Below, in pieces: positions 1 to 6,868 of a stretch of 10,886 nt of DNA; position 1 is the stretch's first letter, and the number at the start of each line of letters is the position of its first letter. A model generated the notes under the pieces. The model saw only the letters and a list, made by a program, of their open reading frames with translations. It was not told where the DNA came from and ran no database searches. The DNA comes from an uncultured Coriobacteriaceae bacterium. GTDB taxonomy: Bacteria; Actinomycetota; Coriobacteriia; Coriobacteriales; Eggerthellaceae. Location of the stretch: assembly GCA_900552585.1 (NCBI GenBank), contig USAB01000060.1:1-10886 (forward strand). Direction: 5' to 3'. The position numbers and the translations under genes were made by a program.

Positions 1-324
1 GTCGGCGAAATACTCGACCTCGCCGTCAAATATGATATCATCCATAAGAGCGGCGCGTGGTTCTCTTATAACGAGAACCGCCTCGGCCAGGGCAGAGACA
101 ATGTCAAGAATTATATCAGCGAGCATCCCGACTTCATGGCGGAGCTCGAAGCCCAGGTTCGCGAGCGTCTTATGGCGGAGAACAACGCCGCAAGAGCCGC
201 CGCAAAGCCTGCGGAAAAGCCCGCGCCTGCCGCTGAGCCTGCACCCGCCGCGATGCCCAAGAAGCCTACGAGCCGTTCCGGCGCAAAGGCGAAGCTTGAC
301 ATCGTTGTTGATGACGACGATTGA
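1..324 (+). CDS. recA: RecA recombinase, C-terminal part (5' end outside window)
   Basis: RecA forms the ATP-dependent filament on single-stranded DNA that drives homologous recombination and triggers LexA self-cleavage. Only the last 107 codons are present, reading in frame from base 1. The start matches the conserved end of the RecA core (GEILDLAVKYDIIHKSGAWF, then NRLGQGRDNVKNYI). A variable tail follows, rich in Ala, Pro, Lys and Glu, and ends in the acidic string VVDDDD, as is common for RecA C-termini, where the acidic tail damps DNA binding. The ATPase and DNA-binding loops lie outside the window. The stop codon overlaps the recX start by one base (TGATG), so the two are probably translationally coupled. 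Codon use, with frequent AAG, TAT and GAT, resembles recX and unlike the genes after 1980. Identification is firm; the source is probably Clostridia. Confidence 0.95.
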   Translation, partial: VGEILDLAVKYDIIHKSGAWFSYNENRLGQGRDNVKNYISEHPDFMAELEAQVRERLMAENNAARAAAKPAEKPAPAAEPAPAAMPKKPTSRSGAKAKLDIVVDDDD

Positions 325-956
325 TGAAGATAACGGCACAGCAGGGCAGGGGACAAAAAATACATATACTTGTCGATGGGGAGTACCGCCTGACCGTTAC
401 CCGGGATTTCTGGGCGAGTCAGAATATACGCTCCGGCGATGAAATTGACGATGCGGAGTTTGCCGCCTTTTGCGAGGCGGCAGGCTCCTGCCGTGCATTT
501 AACGCGGCTGTCGATATTCTCTCGCGGCGCGACCATTCGTCAAAGGAGCTTCAGCGAAAAGTTGCCCGCCGCTCCGGCGCGGAGTTTGCGCGCGAAGCGG
601 TCGAACGCCTTGAAGAGATGGGCTATGTCAACGACGAACGCTATGCCCATACCCTCGCGCAGGAGCTGTATGAGCGGCGCGGCATGGGCAAAAAGCGTAT
701 CGAACAGGAACTCAGACAGCGCGGAATATCGCGCGAGACGGCGAGCGAATGTGCCGAAGAGCTCGACGGCGACGACGTTGAGCGGATAAAAAATCTGCTT
801 GAGACCAAATTCGCCGGCAAATTTTCCGATGAAAAGGGCAGGCGGCGCACCTTCAACGCCCTGACCCGCCTCGGCTACGGCTATTCCGATATCCGTTCGG
901 CAATGCGCGCGATGGACGAGGAATATGAAGATACGGACGATCAATTTTCCTGTTAG
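324..956 (+). CDS. recX: RecX regulatory protein (RecA modulator)
   Basis: RecX binds RecA filaments and limits their extension and activity. The product is 210 residues, usual for Gram-positive RecX, which is longer than the enterobacterial form. It is charged and helical with no membrane segment. Recognisable RecX repeat features are RRDHSSKELQRKVARR, then AVERLEEMGYVNDERYAHTL, then RGMGKKRIEQELRQRGI, and near the end RRRTFNALTRLGYGYSDI. The order matches the three-helix repeats of the family. I chose ATG 324 over the adjacent TTG 321 because it overlaps the recA stop (TGATG); there is no clear Shine-Dalgarno sequence, which fits translational coupling. ATA codons occur near the start, as in the following rimO half. 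Confidence 0.9.
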   Translation: MKITAQQGRGQKIHILVDGEYRLTVTRDFWASQNIRSGDEIDDAEFAAFCEAAGSCRAFNAAVDILSRRDHSSKELQRKVARRSGAEFAREAVERLEEMGYVNDERYAHTLAQELYERRGMGKKRIEQELRQRGISRETASECAEELDGDDVERIKNLLETKFAGKFSDEKGRRRTFNALTRLGYGYSDIRSAMRAMDEEYEDTDDQFSC

Positions 957-981
957 AAGATAAGAAAAGGAAAAAATAGTG

Positions 982-987
982 TATAAT
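982..987 (+). promoter_or_regulatory. possible -10 element before rimO
   Basis: A TATAAT hexamer sits in an AT-rich 63-bp gap between recX and the next gene, about 33 bases before the ATG at 1020. I see no convincing -35 hexamer at 16-18 bp (the sequence there is close to GATAAG) and no extended -10 TGn. It may be a weak promoter or chance in AT-rich sequence. Confidence 0.3.
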
Positions 988-1019
988 TTCTGTTATCAAG
1001 CGAAAGGAAGAACTGTTTG

Positions 1020-2357
1020 ATGAAGAAAAGAAGAGTTTTATTCGTGTCGCTCGGATGCCCGAAGAATCAGGTCGACGGTGAGCTGATGCTTGCAAAGCTT
1101 CAGAACGCCGGATTTGAAAATGCGGACAATTTCGAGCGCCTCGACGCAGTTATAGTCAACACCTGCGCGTTTATCGACTCCGCTAAGCAGGAGGCTATCG
1201 ACACAATTCTGGAGATGGTCGGCCTCAAAAAAGACGGACTCGTCCGCGCGGTCATTGTTACCGGATGCCTTGCCGAGCGCTATCGCGACGAGATACTTCA
1301 GGAGATTCCCGAGGTCGATGCGGTCGTCGGCATCGGCGCAAACGGTGATATCGACAAGATAGTCGACGAAGTTCTCGACGGCAAGCAGACCAATGTTTTC
1401 CCCGACAAAAAAGAGCTTCCCATGTGCGGCGAGCGCGTGCTCACGACTCCCGATTACTGGGCGTATCTCAAGATAGCCGAGGGCTGCTCGAACTGCTGCA
1501 CCTATTGCGCCATCCCGTCCATCCGCGGACCCTTCCGCAGCCGCGACGAGGAGAGCATAGTCGAAGAGGCGAAGACCCTTGCGAATGGGGGCGTCAAAGA
1601 GCTCGTGCTTATCGCGCAGGATGTCTCGTCCTACGGCATTGATATCTACGGCGAATACAGGCTCGCTCATCTGCTTGATTTGCTCTGCGAGATCGACGGC
1701 ATCGAGTGGATACGCCTGCTCTATTGCTATCCCGATAAGATAACCGACGAGCTTATCGACACCATGGCTTCCCAGCCCAAGGTGCTCCATTATATAGACC
1801 TGCCGCTCCAGCACGCGGACGATAAAATCCTCAAGGCGATGAACCGCCACAGCACCGCGGAAGAGACCCGCGAGGTCATAAGAAAACTGCGCGAGCGTAT
1901 GCCGGATATCGCTATCCGCACGACGTTTATTGTCGGCTTCCCCGGCGAGACGGAAGAAGATTTCCTCCGGACAATGGACCTGGTGCGCGAAGTGGGGTTC
2001 CAGCAGGTGTTCACGTTCATCTACAGCAAGCGGGAGGGAACGCCGGCAGCCAAGATCGCCGACGATACGCCGCATGCGGTCATCCAAGACCGGTTCGACC
2101 GACTTGTCGACTTGGTACAGGAGGGCGCCTACGTATCGAACCAGGCCGATGCGGACCGCGTTGTGGAGGTGTTGTTCGAGTCCCGCAACAAGCGCGACCC
2201 GCATTCCGTCACCGGCCGCACGCCGAAGAACCAGACAGTACACGCGACGGTGCCGGAAGGCTGCGACGTGGAGTCGCTCTTCGGCCGTATTGGCCGTGTG
2301 AAAATCGACCGTGCCCGTACGTGGTACCTCAACGGCGCGCTGGTCTCGGTGGAGTAG
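1020..2357 (+). CDS. Hybrid methylthiotransferase: RimO N-terminal part fused in frame to MiaB C-terminal part
   Basis: Both parents are radical-SAM methylthiotransferases: RimO modifies an aspartate of ribosomal protein uS12, and MiaB modifies i6A37 of tRNA. Residues 1-303 are RimO-like: VSLGCPKN at 9-16 with Cys12, Cys49 and Cys83 for the first Fe-S cluster; the SAM-cluster motif in AYLKIAEGCSNCCTYCAIPS (Cys156, Cys160, Cys163); and YIDLPLQHADDKILKAMNR near 258-276. MiaB would have a GCQMN-type and a YCIVPYVRG-type motif instead. Residues from about 320 on are MiaB-like: FTFIYSKREGTPAA (331-344) and a TRAM domain with SVTGRTPKNQTVH (396-408), in place of the GRSxxDAPEIDG and terminal YDLxG of RimO. 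miaA follows 3 bases after the stop, the usual miaB-miaA order. ATG 1020 is preferred (GAAAGGAAG at 1002-1010, 9-base gap) over TTG 1017. Total length is 445 residues, normal for either family. It is probably an assembly chimera, so its function should not be inferred from this frame. Confidence 0.85.
   Translation: MKKRRVLFVSLGCPKNQVDGELMLAKLQNAGFENADNFERLDAVIVNTCAFIDSAKQEAIDTILEMVGLKKDGLVRAVIVTGCLAERYRDEILQEIPEVDAVVGIGANGDIDKIVDEVLDGKQTNVFPDKKELPMCGERVLTTPDYWAYLKIAEGCSNCCTYCAIPSIRGPFRSRDEESIVEEAKTLANGGVKELVLIAQDVSSYGIDIYGEYRLAHLLDLLCEIDGIEWIRLLYCYPDKITDELIDTMASQPKVLHYIDLPLQHADDKILKAMNRHSTAEETREVIRKLRERMPDIAIRTTFIVGFPGETEEDFLRTMDLVREVGFQQVFTFIYSKREGTPAAKIADDTPHAVIQDRFDRLVDLVQEGAYVSNQADADRVVEVLFESRNKRDPHSVTGRTPKNQTVHATVPEGCDVESLFGRIGRVKIDRARTWYLNGALVSVE
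1929..1979 (+). other. Probable join between two genomes inside the methylthiotransferase frame
   Basis: This stretch encodes residues 304-320, IVGFPGETEEDF and a few more, which are nearly identical in RimO and MiaB proteins. RimO-specific motifs end just before it and MiaB-specific motifs begin just after. In-frame ATA codons number nine between 1020 and 1880 and none between 1935 and 2357. The actual breakpoint could be anywhere in the shared segment, most likely about 1932-1965. Confidence 0.75.
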
Positions 2358-2360
2358 CGC

Positions 2361-3458
2361 ATGGAGGGACACGAGCCGTTCGTACCGCATCTCTCGCAAC
2401 CGCTGATTTGCGTGGTCGGTCCTACGGCTACGGGGAAAAGCGACTTGGCACAAGCGTTGGCGCGGCGCCTGGACGGCGTTGTCATCAGCGCGGACAGCAT
2501 GCAGGTGTACCGCGGTATGGATATCGGCACGGGCAAGGTGCCGCTCGCGCAGCGCGCGGTTCCGCATTTCGGACTGGATTTGGTCGATCCCGGCGTGCCG
2601 TACTCCGTCTCGCTGTTCCAGGATTACGCGCGCCGCGTGGCCGCCGAACAGGACGCGCGGGGAAGACGCGTCATATTGTGCGGAGGCACGGGCCTGTACG
2701 TGCGCAGCGTCATCGACGGCTACGTCTATCCGAAAGGCGGTTCCGAGCGGGAGAATCCCGTCCGTGCGCAGTACACGCGGCTTTGGCGGCAGATTGGGGA
2801 CCAGGCACTGTGGGAGAAGCTGCTTCAGGTTGACCCTGAATCCGCGGCTGTCATCCATCCGCACAATGCGCGGCGCGTCATCCGCGCATTTGAGCTGTTG
2901 GAGGAAGGCGGCAGCTATGCGCGCCAGAAGGAGCGTCTGAAGCAGATTCCACAGGTTGTTTCCGCCGTGCAAATCGGCATTGCAGTCGAACGCGCGGCGC
3001 TGAATGCCCGTATCGACCGGAGGGTCGATGCCATGGTGGACGCCGGGTTGGTACAGGAGGTGCAGCGTCTTCTGAAGGGCGGCTTCCGCGAGGCGCTCAC
3101 GGCGCCGAAGGCAATCGGGTACCGCGAAATCGTTGCGGCACTGGAAGGGAAGTGCTCGCTGGAGCAAGCCGTGGAGGACATCAAGACTCACACCCACCGC
3201 TATGCGAAGCGTCAACGGTCATGGTTTTCCCGCGATGCCCGCATTCGCTGGATAGACGGGGCGCGTCCCGGAGAGCCGTCTGGGATTCGTGCGGCAACTT
3301 CGGCTGCTGCCGATGCACCCGCTGCCGTTTTCGGCGGGAATGCGCCTTCAGTATGTTCGGATGAAAAGAATTCACCTGCTGTTAATGGAGAGACCCCGTA
3401 TATGCGGTCACTTGTGGACAAGGCTCTTGCCGTACTTGGTACAATCGATGCGCAATAA
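2361..3458 (+). CDS. miaA: tRNA dimethylallyltransferase MiaA
   Basis: MiaA transfers the dimethylallyl group of DMAPP to N6 of A37 in tRNAs reading UNN codons, giving i6A, the substrate of MiaB. Visible motifs in order: P-loop GPTATGKS (20-27), DSMQVYRGMDIGTGK (45-59) with the general-base Asp45, GGTGLY (108-113), RRVIRAFEL (171-179), AIGYREI (251-257) and the tRNA-binding THTHRYAKRQRSWF (276-289). The enzyme normally ends near residue 305-310. This one has about 57 more residues, rich in Ala and Ser, with no recognisable motif. The ATG at 2361 is 3 bases after the upstream stop, and GGTGGAG at 2348-2354 inside the upstream gene may serve as its ribosome-binding site, so it was presumably cotranscribed with the native miaB. 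Codon use is Coriobacteriia-like. Confidence 0.95.
   Translation: MEGHEPFVPHLSQPLICVVGPTATGKSDLAQALARRLDGVVISADSMQVYRGMDIGTGKVPLAQRAVPHFGLDLVDPGVPYSVSLFQDYARRVAAEQDARGRRVILCGGTGLYVRSVIDGYVYPKGGSERENPVRAQYTRLWRQIGDQALWEKLLQVDPESAAVIHPHNARRVIRAFELLEEGGSYARQKERLKQIPQVVSAVQIGIAVERAALNARIDRRVDAMVDAGLVQEVQRLLKGGFREALTAPKAIGYREIVAALEGKCSLEQAVEDIKTHTHRYAKRQRSWFSRDARIRWIDGARPGEPSGIRAATSAAADAPAAVFGGNAPSVCSDEKNSPAVNGETPYMRSLVDKALAVLGTIDAQ
3415..3445 (+). promoter_or_regulatory. possible internal promoter for dapF
   Basis: TGGACA at 3415-3420 and an extended -10, TGG-TACAAT, at 3437-3445 lie inside the end of miaA, 40 bases before the dapF ATG. The 19-bp spacer is long, but an extended -10 can compensate. 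This is a pattern match only. Confidence 0.3.
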
Positions 3459-3485
3459 GCCGAAAGAAGGAGTTTGAACACCATA

Positions 3486-4412
3486 ATGGAAATCGACTTT
3501 GTTAAGCTCAACGGCTGCGGAAACGACTTCATCTTCATCGACGATCTCTCGAATGAGATCGAGCTTGCGCCCGAGACAGTCGAGGCGCTGTGCAATCGCC
3601 ATTTCGGCATCGGAGCCGACGGCGTGATTCTGGTCCGTCCTTCCGAGGACCCCGATTGCGTTGCGTACATGCATTACATTAATGCCGACGGCACGTTGGC
3701 CGAGATGTGCGGCAATGGCGTCCGTTGCTTCGCGAAGTACCTCGTGGATCACGGATACGTTTCGGCAAGCGATGGCAAGTTCGTCGCCGACACGAAAGCC
3801 GGCCAGCGCCCCATCACGTTCGAGGTGGACGACAAAGGCCTCATGACGGTTGCGACGGTGGATATGGGCCGCCCTATCCTGGCGCCCGAACAAGTTCCCG
3901 TTGCGATTCCCGCGAATGCGCAGACGGATGATGGCCAGCCGTACGTGAAGGAGGCGGCCATCGATTCGCCGTGGGGCGCCCTGCCGTTCACGTGCGTTTC
4001 CATGGGCAATCCCCATGCGGTCACGTTCATCCGGGATTTCTCCGTACTGCCCGACGAGCTGTTCAAAGGCCAGGAGAAGACGCTGGACACGTTGCGCGTC
4101 GACACCATCGGCGCATTCTACGAATCGAATCCGGCATTCCCCGCAAAAGCGAACATCGAGTTTGCGCAGATTGCCAGCGACGGCATCCATATGCGCGTCT
4201 ATGAGCGCGGTGACGGCGAGACGCTTGCCTGCGGTACGGGCGCTTGCGCCACGAACACGGCTGCTTGCCTGACGGGCCGTGCGGGCCGCGAGAACGACCT
4301 GCATCTGCTGGGCGGCACGCTGCATATCCGCTGGGCAGACGACGGCCATGTGATGATGACGGGTCCGGCGGCTCAGGCGTTCACGGGTACGTTCGAAACT
4401 GAGGATTTCTAG
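3486..4412 (+). CDS. dapF: Diaminopimelate epimerase DapF
   Basis: DapF is a cytosolic, cofactor-independent racemase that converts LL- to meso-diaminopimelate for lysine and peptidoglycan synthesis. The 308-residue product starts with the family signature FVKLNGCGNDFIFID. The two catalytic cysteines are visible: Cys75 in MCGNGVRCF and Cys249 in GETLACGTGACAT. NADGT (66-70), SMGNPHAV (172-179) and RVYERGDGETLACG (237-250) complete the substrate pocket. ATG 3486 is chosen because family members begin just before this signature. The only good Shine-Dalgarno sequence, AAGGAG at 3467-3472, is 13 bases away, longer than usual, and only 1 base before an in-frame TTG at 3474, so the start is slightly uncertain. 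It follows miaA after 27 bases and is followed by its own terminator. Confidence 0.95.
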   Translation: MEIDFVKLNGCGNDFIFIDDLSNEIELAPETVEALCNRHFGIGADGVILVRPSEDPDCVAYMHYINADGTLAEMCGNGVRCFAKYLVDHGYVSASDGKFVADTKAGQRPITFEVDDKGLMTVATVDMGRPILAPEQVPVAIPANAQTDDGQPYVKEAAIDSPWGALPFTCVSMGNPHAVTFIRDFSVLPDELFKGQEKTLDTLRVDTIGAFYESNPAFPAKANIEFAQIASDGIHMRVYERGDGETLACGTGACATNTAACLTGRAGRENDLHLLGGTLHIRWADDGHVMMTGPAAQAFTGTFETEDF

Positions 4413-4466
4413 GCCGCAGGGCGGGTTCGCGTATTGCCCGCGTGACAGAGCAGAGAAGCAAGAGAG

Positions 4467-4506
4467 CGGACGGAGAGGGTTTTGCCTTCTCCTGTCCGTT
4501 TTTCTT
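4467..4506 (+). terminator. Rho-independent terminator after dapF
   Basis: The arms at 4467-4479 (CGGACGGAGAGGG) and 4485-4498 (CCTTCTCCTGTCCG) pair with one bulged base and one G-U, around a 5-base loop. They are followed directly by TTTTTCTTT. It lies 54 bases beyond the dapF stop and closes the miaA-dapF unit. Confidence 0.85.
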
Positions 4507-4600
4507 TGTCCCAAGGAGTAAGGTGTAAAGAACAGTCGGATGGCATGCTCTCCGCTGCCGTGCCATGCGCGCGTGCGCGGAGGGAAGGATGAGGGGGTAT

Positions 4601-5890
4601 ATGTCCAAAGAAGAGATGTACGTTCCGCAGGAGAAGAAGGAGCGCGCAATCTTGGTAGGGGTCGATAGGCCGCACACGCCTTGGTCGCTGCAGTCCTCGC
4701 TTGCGGAACTAGGCAGATTGGCGGAGACGGCGGGCTGCCAGGTGGTCGGATCCACGTCGCAGAAGCTGGACAAGGTGAATCCCAGCACGTTCGTGGGGCA
4801 GGGTAAGGCGCAGGAGATCGCTCAGCTGTGCACCACGCTTGCTGCGGATGTCGTCATCCTGGACGACGAGCTGACGCCTTCCCAGCAAGCGAATCTGGAG
4901 AAGATCGTTCCCCGCGAAGTCAAAGTCATCGACCGTACGGCGCTCATCCTGGACATTTTTGCATTGCACGCTACTAGCAAGGAAGGACGTCTGCAGGTGC
5001 GCTTGGCGCAGAACGAGTATTTGTACCCGCGCCTGCGCGGCATGTGGGCGCACTTGGCATCGAACCGCATGGGCGGCGGCGTGGGCTCGCGTTTCGGCGA
5101 AGGCGAGAGCCAGCTGGAAGTGGACCGCCGCATTGTCCGCAACCGCATCACGTCCATCAAGCGGCAGCTGAAGGTGCTGGAGAAGAACCGTGCGCTGCAG
5201 CGCAAAGACCGTTACGAAAGCGGCATCTTCAAAGTGGCGCTTGCCGGCTACACGAACGCGGGTAAATCCAGCTTGCTGAACCATCTGACGGGCTCGGAGG
5301 CGCTCAGCTACGACAAGCTGTTCGCAACCTTGGATTCGAAGTCGCGCAAGCTCGAGCTGCCGGAAGGGCGCGAAGTCACGGTTACGGACACGGTCGGCTT
5401 CATCCAGAAGCTGCCTACGAACCTGGTAGAGGCATTCAAATCCACGTTGGACGAGATCCGCGGCGCCGATCTGATCCTGCACGTTATCGATGCCGCGCAG
5501 CCGGAATTCGAGGATCAGAAGAAAACCGTGGAGAAGGTGCTGCTGCAAATCGGCGCCGGCGACATCGCGCGCAAGGACGTGTTCAACAAGATCGATTTGC
5601 TGGATTCCGACATGCTGGAGAGCCTTCATCTGCGCGAGCCCGATGCGCTGTTCATATCGGCGGAGCAGGGGACGGGCCTGGACCAGCTGATGGCGTACAT
5701 CTCCCAGCAGGCGGCGAACACGGGTGTCATCATGGATGTCGTAATTCCCTACAACCGCGGCGATTTGGTCTCGCTTGCGCATGAGCGCTGCCATATTATC
5801 GACGAGGGGCACAGCGCGGACGGCACGACGATGCGCGTCCAGGTCAGCGAGCCGCTTCAACGGACGTTCGCACGGTTTCGCACGGCATAG
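4601..5890 (+). CDS. hflX: GTPase HflX (ribosome-associated)
   Basis: HflX is a cytosolic TRAFAC GTPase that binds the 50S subunit and splits stalled ribosomes, for example after heat or antibiotic stress. The N-terminal HflX domain shows STFVGQGKAQEI (62-73), VVILDDELTPSQQANLE (84-100) and DRTALILDIF (111-120). A helical linker follows with SRFGEGESQLEVDRR (163-177), an actinobacterial-type version of the usual GPGETQLE motif. The G domain has G1 GYTNAGKS (216-223), G3 DTVGF (263-267), G4 NKID (329-332) and G5 SA (353-354). A short C-terminal domain ends at 429, a usual length. Starts at 4565, 4589 and 4601 are in frame. I prefer 4601 because GAGGGGG at 4591-4597 lies just upstream and homologues rarely carry the extra Arg-rich lead. 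It is transcribed alone after the dapF terminator and converges on lexA. Confidence 0.93.
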   Translation: MSKEEMYVPQEKKERAILVGVDRPHTPWSLQSSLAELGRLAETAGCQVVGSTSQKLDKVNPSTFVGQGKAQEIAQLCTTLAADVVILDDELTPSQQANLEKIVPREVKVIDRTALILDIFALHATSKEGRLQVRLAQNEYLYPRLRGMWAHLASNRMGGGVGSRFGEGESQLEVDRRIVRNRITSIKRQLKVLEKNRALQRKDRYESGIFKVALAGYTNAGKSSLLNHLTGSEALSYDKLFATLDSKSRKLELPEGREVTVTDTVGFIQKLPTNLVEAFKSTLDEIRGADLILHVIDAAQPEFEDQKKTVEKVLLQIGAGDIARKDVFNKIDLLDSDMLESLHLREPDALFISAEQGTGLDQLMAYISQQAANTGVIMDVVIPYNRGDLVSLAHERCHIIDEGHSADGTTMRVQVSEPLQRTFARFRTA

Positions 5891-5984
5891 GCATCAGAGA
5901 TCGCAGAGCGCTGTGAACCCGCTTGCACGCGTAGTCTATTCACGCGTCGTTTGAGCTCTAAAAGAGGAATGACCGGGCAATAAG

Positions 5985-6018
5985 AAGCCGGCGTCCCGTA
6001 CAACGGGATGCCGGCTTT
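5985..6018. terminator. Bidirectional terminator between hflX and lexA
   Basis: The arms 5985-5999 and 6003-6017 form a 15-bp stem with one G-U pair around a 3-base loop (ACA). On the + strand the stem is flanked by AA and TTT, so short T runs follow it in both directions, though neither is a full U tract. It sits between the converging ends of hflX (5890) and lexA (6069) and can serve both. Confidence 0.8.
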
Positions 6019-6068
6019 ACGCGTTGGGCTGCGTCCGCCGAGGGCGTGACGGAAAGCAGGGGGAGGCG

Positions 6069-6752
6069 CTAATACACGCGGCGGAACAGCGCCACGACTT
6101 TGCCCACGATGGTGCAGTCCCGCGTGATGATGGGATCCATGGAGGAGTTCTCAGGCTGCAGGCGGATGTGGTCGCGCTCGCGGTAGAAGCGCTTCACCGT
6201 GGCCCCGTCGTCGATGAGCGCCACGACGATCTCGCCGTTGTTTGCCGTGGATTGTTCCTTGACCACAAGATAATCGCCGTCGTTGATGCCCGCCTCGATC
6301 ATGGATTCGCCATGCACGGACAGCAGGAACGAGGCGGAGTCGCCCACGATTTCCACCGGCAGCGTGATGTTGTCCTCGATGTTCTCCTCCGCCAGGATGG
6401 GGATGCCGGCGGCCACCTGACCGACCAGCGGAAGCGTGACAGTATTGCCGTAATTGCCGGTTCCGATGGATTGCAAATCCTGCACAAGCCCGCCGTCGGC
6501 ATCTTCTGCAGCATTCGCGTGGGGCACATGCGGCCGCGCCTTGTCCGTCAGCGTGATGGAGCGCGACTTCAGGGGGTCGCGATGGATCATGCCCTTGTCT
6601 TCCAGTGCCTTCAAGTGCACATGCACCGTCGAGGGAGATGAAAGGTTCATAGCCGCGCAGATCTCGCGCACGGTGGGGCCGTATCCCTTGCTTTCGATGA
6701 ATTCGGCGATGCAGTCCAGTACTGCTTGCTGTCTCTTGGTAATGCCGTCCAT
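6069..6752 (-). CDS. lexA: LexA repressor (SOS regulator)
   Basis: LexA represses DNA-damage genes and cuts itself when bound to RecA filaments. The 227-residue product has an N-terminal winged helix (ITKRQQAVLDCIAEF, then PTVREICAAMNLSSPSTVHV) and a C-terminal S24 peptidase domain. The self-cleavage site is Ala115-Gly116 in QVAAGIP; the catalytic Ser150 is in VHGESMI and Lys187 in ATVKRFYR. All key residues are present, so it should be active. ATG 6752 is chosen over the GTG at 6773 because AAGGAG lies 5 bases before it and the GTG lacks a ribosome-binding site. Three SOS boxes upstream indicate autorepression. The divergent partner is an unrecognised membrane protein, the arrangement seen with yneA in Bacillus and with chiZ or divS in other actinobacteria. 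Confidence 0.96.
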   Translation of the reverse strand: MDGITKRQQAVLDCIAEFIESKGYGPTVREICAAMNLSSPSTVHVHLKALEDKGMIHRDPLKSRSITLTDKARPHVPHANAAEDADGGLVQDLQSIGTGNYGNTVTLPLVGQVAAGIPILAEENIEDNITLPVEIVGDSASFLLSVHGESMIEAGINDGDYLVVKEQSTANNGEIVVALIDDGATVKRFYRERDHIRLQPENSSMDPIITRDCTIVGKVVALFRRVY

Positions 6753-6774
6753 GGCCTCTCCTTGCAAAAACACA

Positions 6775-6788
6775 CGAACAAACGTACG
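6775..6788. promoter_or_regulatory. SOS (LexA) box 1, lexA-proximal
   Basis: CGAAC-AAAC-GTACG matches the Gram-positive SOS box CGAACnnnnGTTCG at 9 of the 10 fixed positions (T to A in the right half). It is 22 bases before the lexA ATG, near the start point expected from the TATATT -10 candidate on the minus strand (+ coordinates 6791-6796). Confidence 0.7.
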
Positions 6789-6796
6789 AAAATATA

Positions 6797-6825
6797 TTGA
6801 CCCGAACTTCTGTTCGACTTATTAT
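6797..6825 (+). promoter_or_regulatory. Promoter of the SOS-linked membrane protein gene
   Basis: TTGACC at 6797-6802 and TATTAT at 6820-6825 are separated by 17 bp. The central SOS box (6803-6816) fills most of the spacer, so bound LexA should block RNA polymerase. The predicted start point near 6832 falls in the third SOS box. Confidence 0.6.
6803..6816. promoter_or_regulatory. SOS (LexA) box 2, central, perfect match
   Basis: CGAAC-TTCT-GTTCG is a perfect match to the Gram-positive SOS consensus CGAACnnnnGTTCG. Its centre (6809.5) lies within 1 bp of the middle of the 116-bp gap between lexA and the divergent gene, so one operator can control both. Confidence 0.9.
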
Positions 6826-6830
6826 AAACG

Positions 6831-6844
6831 CGAACAAAGGTTCT
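6831..6844. promoter_or_regulatory. SOS (LexA) box 3
   Basis: CGAAC-AAAG-GTTCT matches the SOS consensus at 9 of 10 fixed positions (last G to T). It begins exactly 28 bp after box 2, as box 2 does after box 1, and covers the expected transcription start of the rightward gene. Confidence 0.7.
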
Positions 6845-6868
6845 ATGCAAGAACGAGGAGGTCGGAAG

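Noticed and set aside
1038..3215. A 725-codon open frame on the minus strand across rimO/miaB and miaA
   Set aside because: It is antisense to two clear enzyme genes, has no recognisable domain, and is a by-product of GC-rich codon structure. Its crossing the join adds no evidence.
4541..4566. Inverted repeat ATGGCA ... TGCCAT before hflX
   Set aside because: Six-base arms far apart, with no known operator consensus; too weak to call.
6753..6773. GTG start of lexA 7 codons upstream
   Set aside because: It has no ribosome-binding site, while AAGGAG is well placed before ATG 6752, and homologues start near that ATG.
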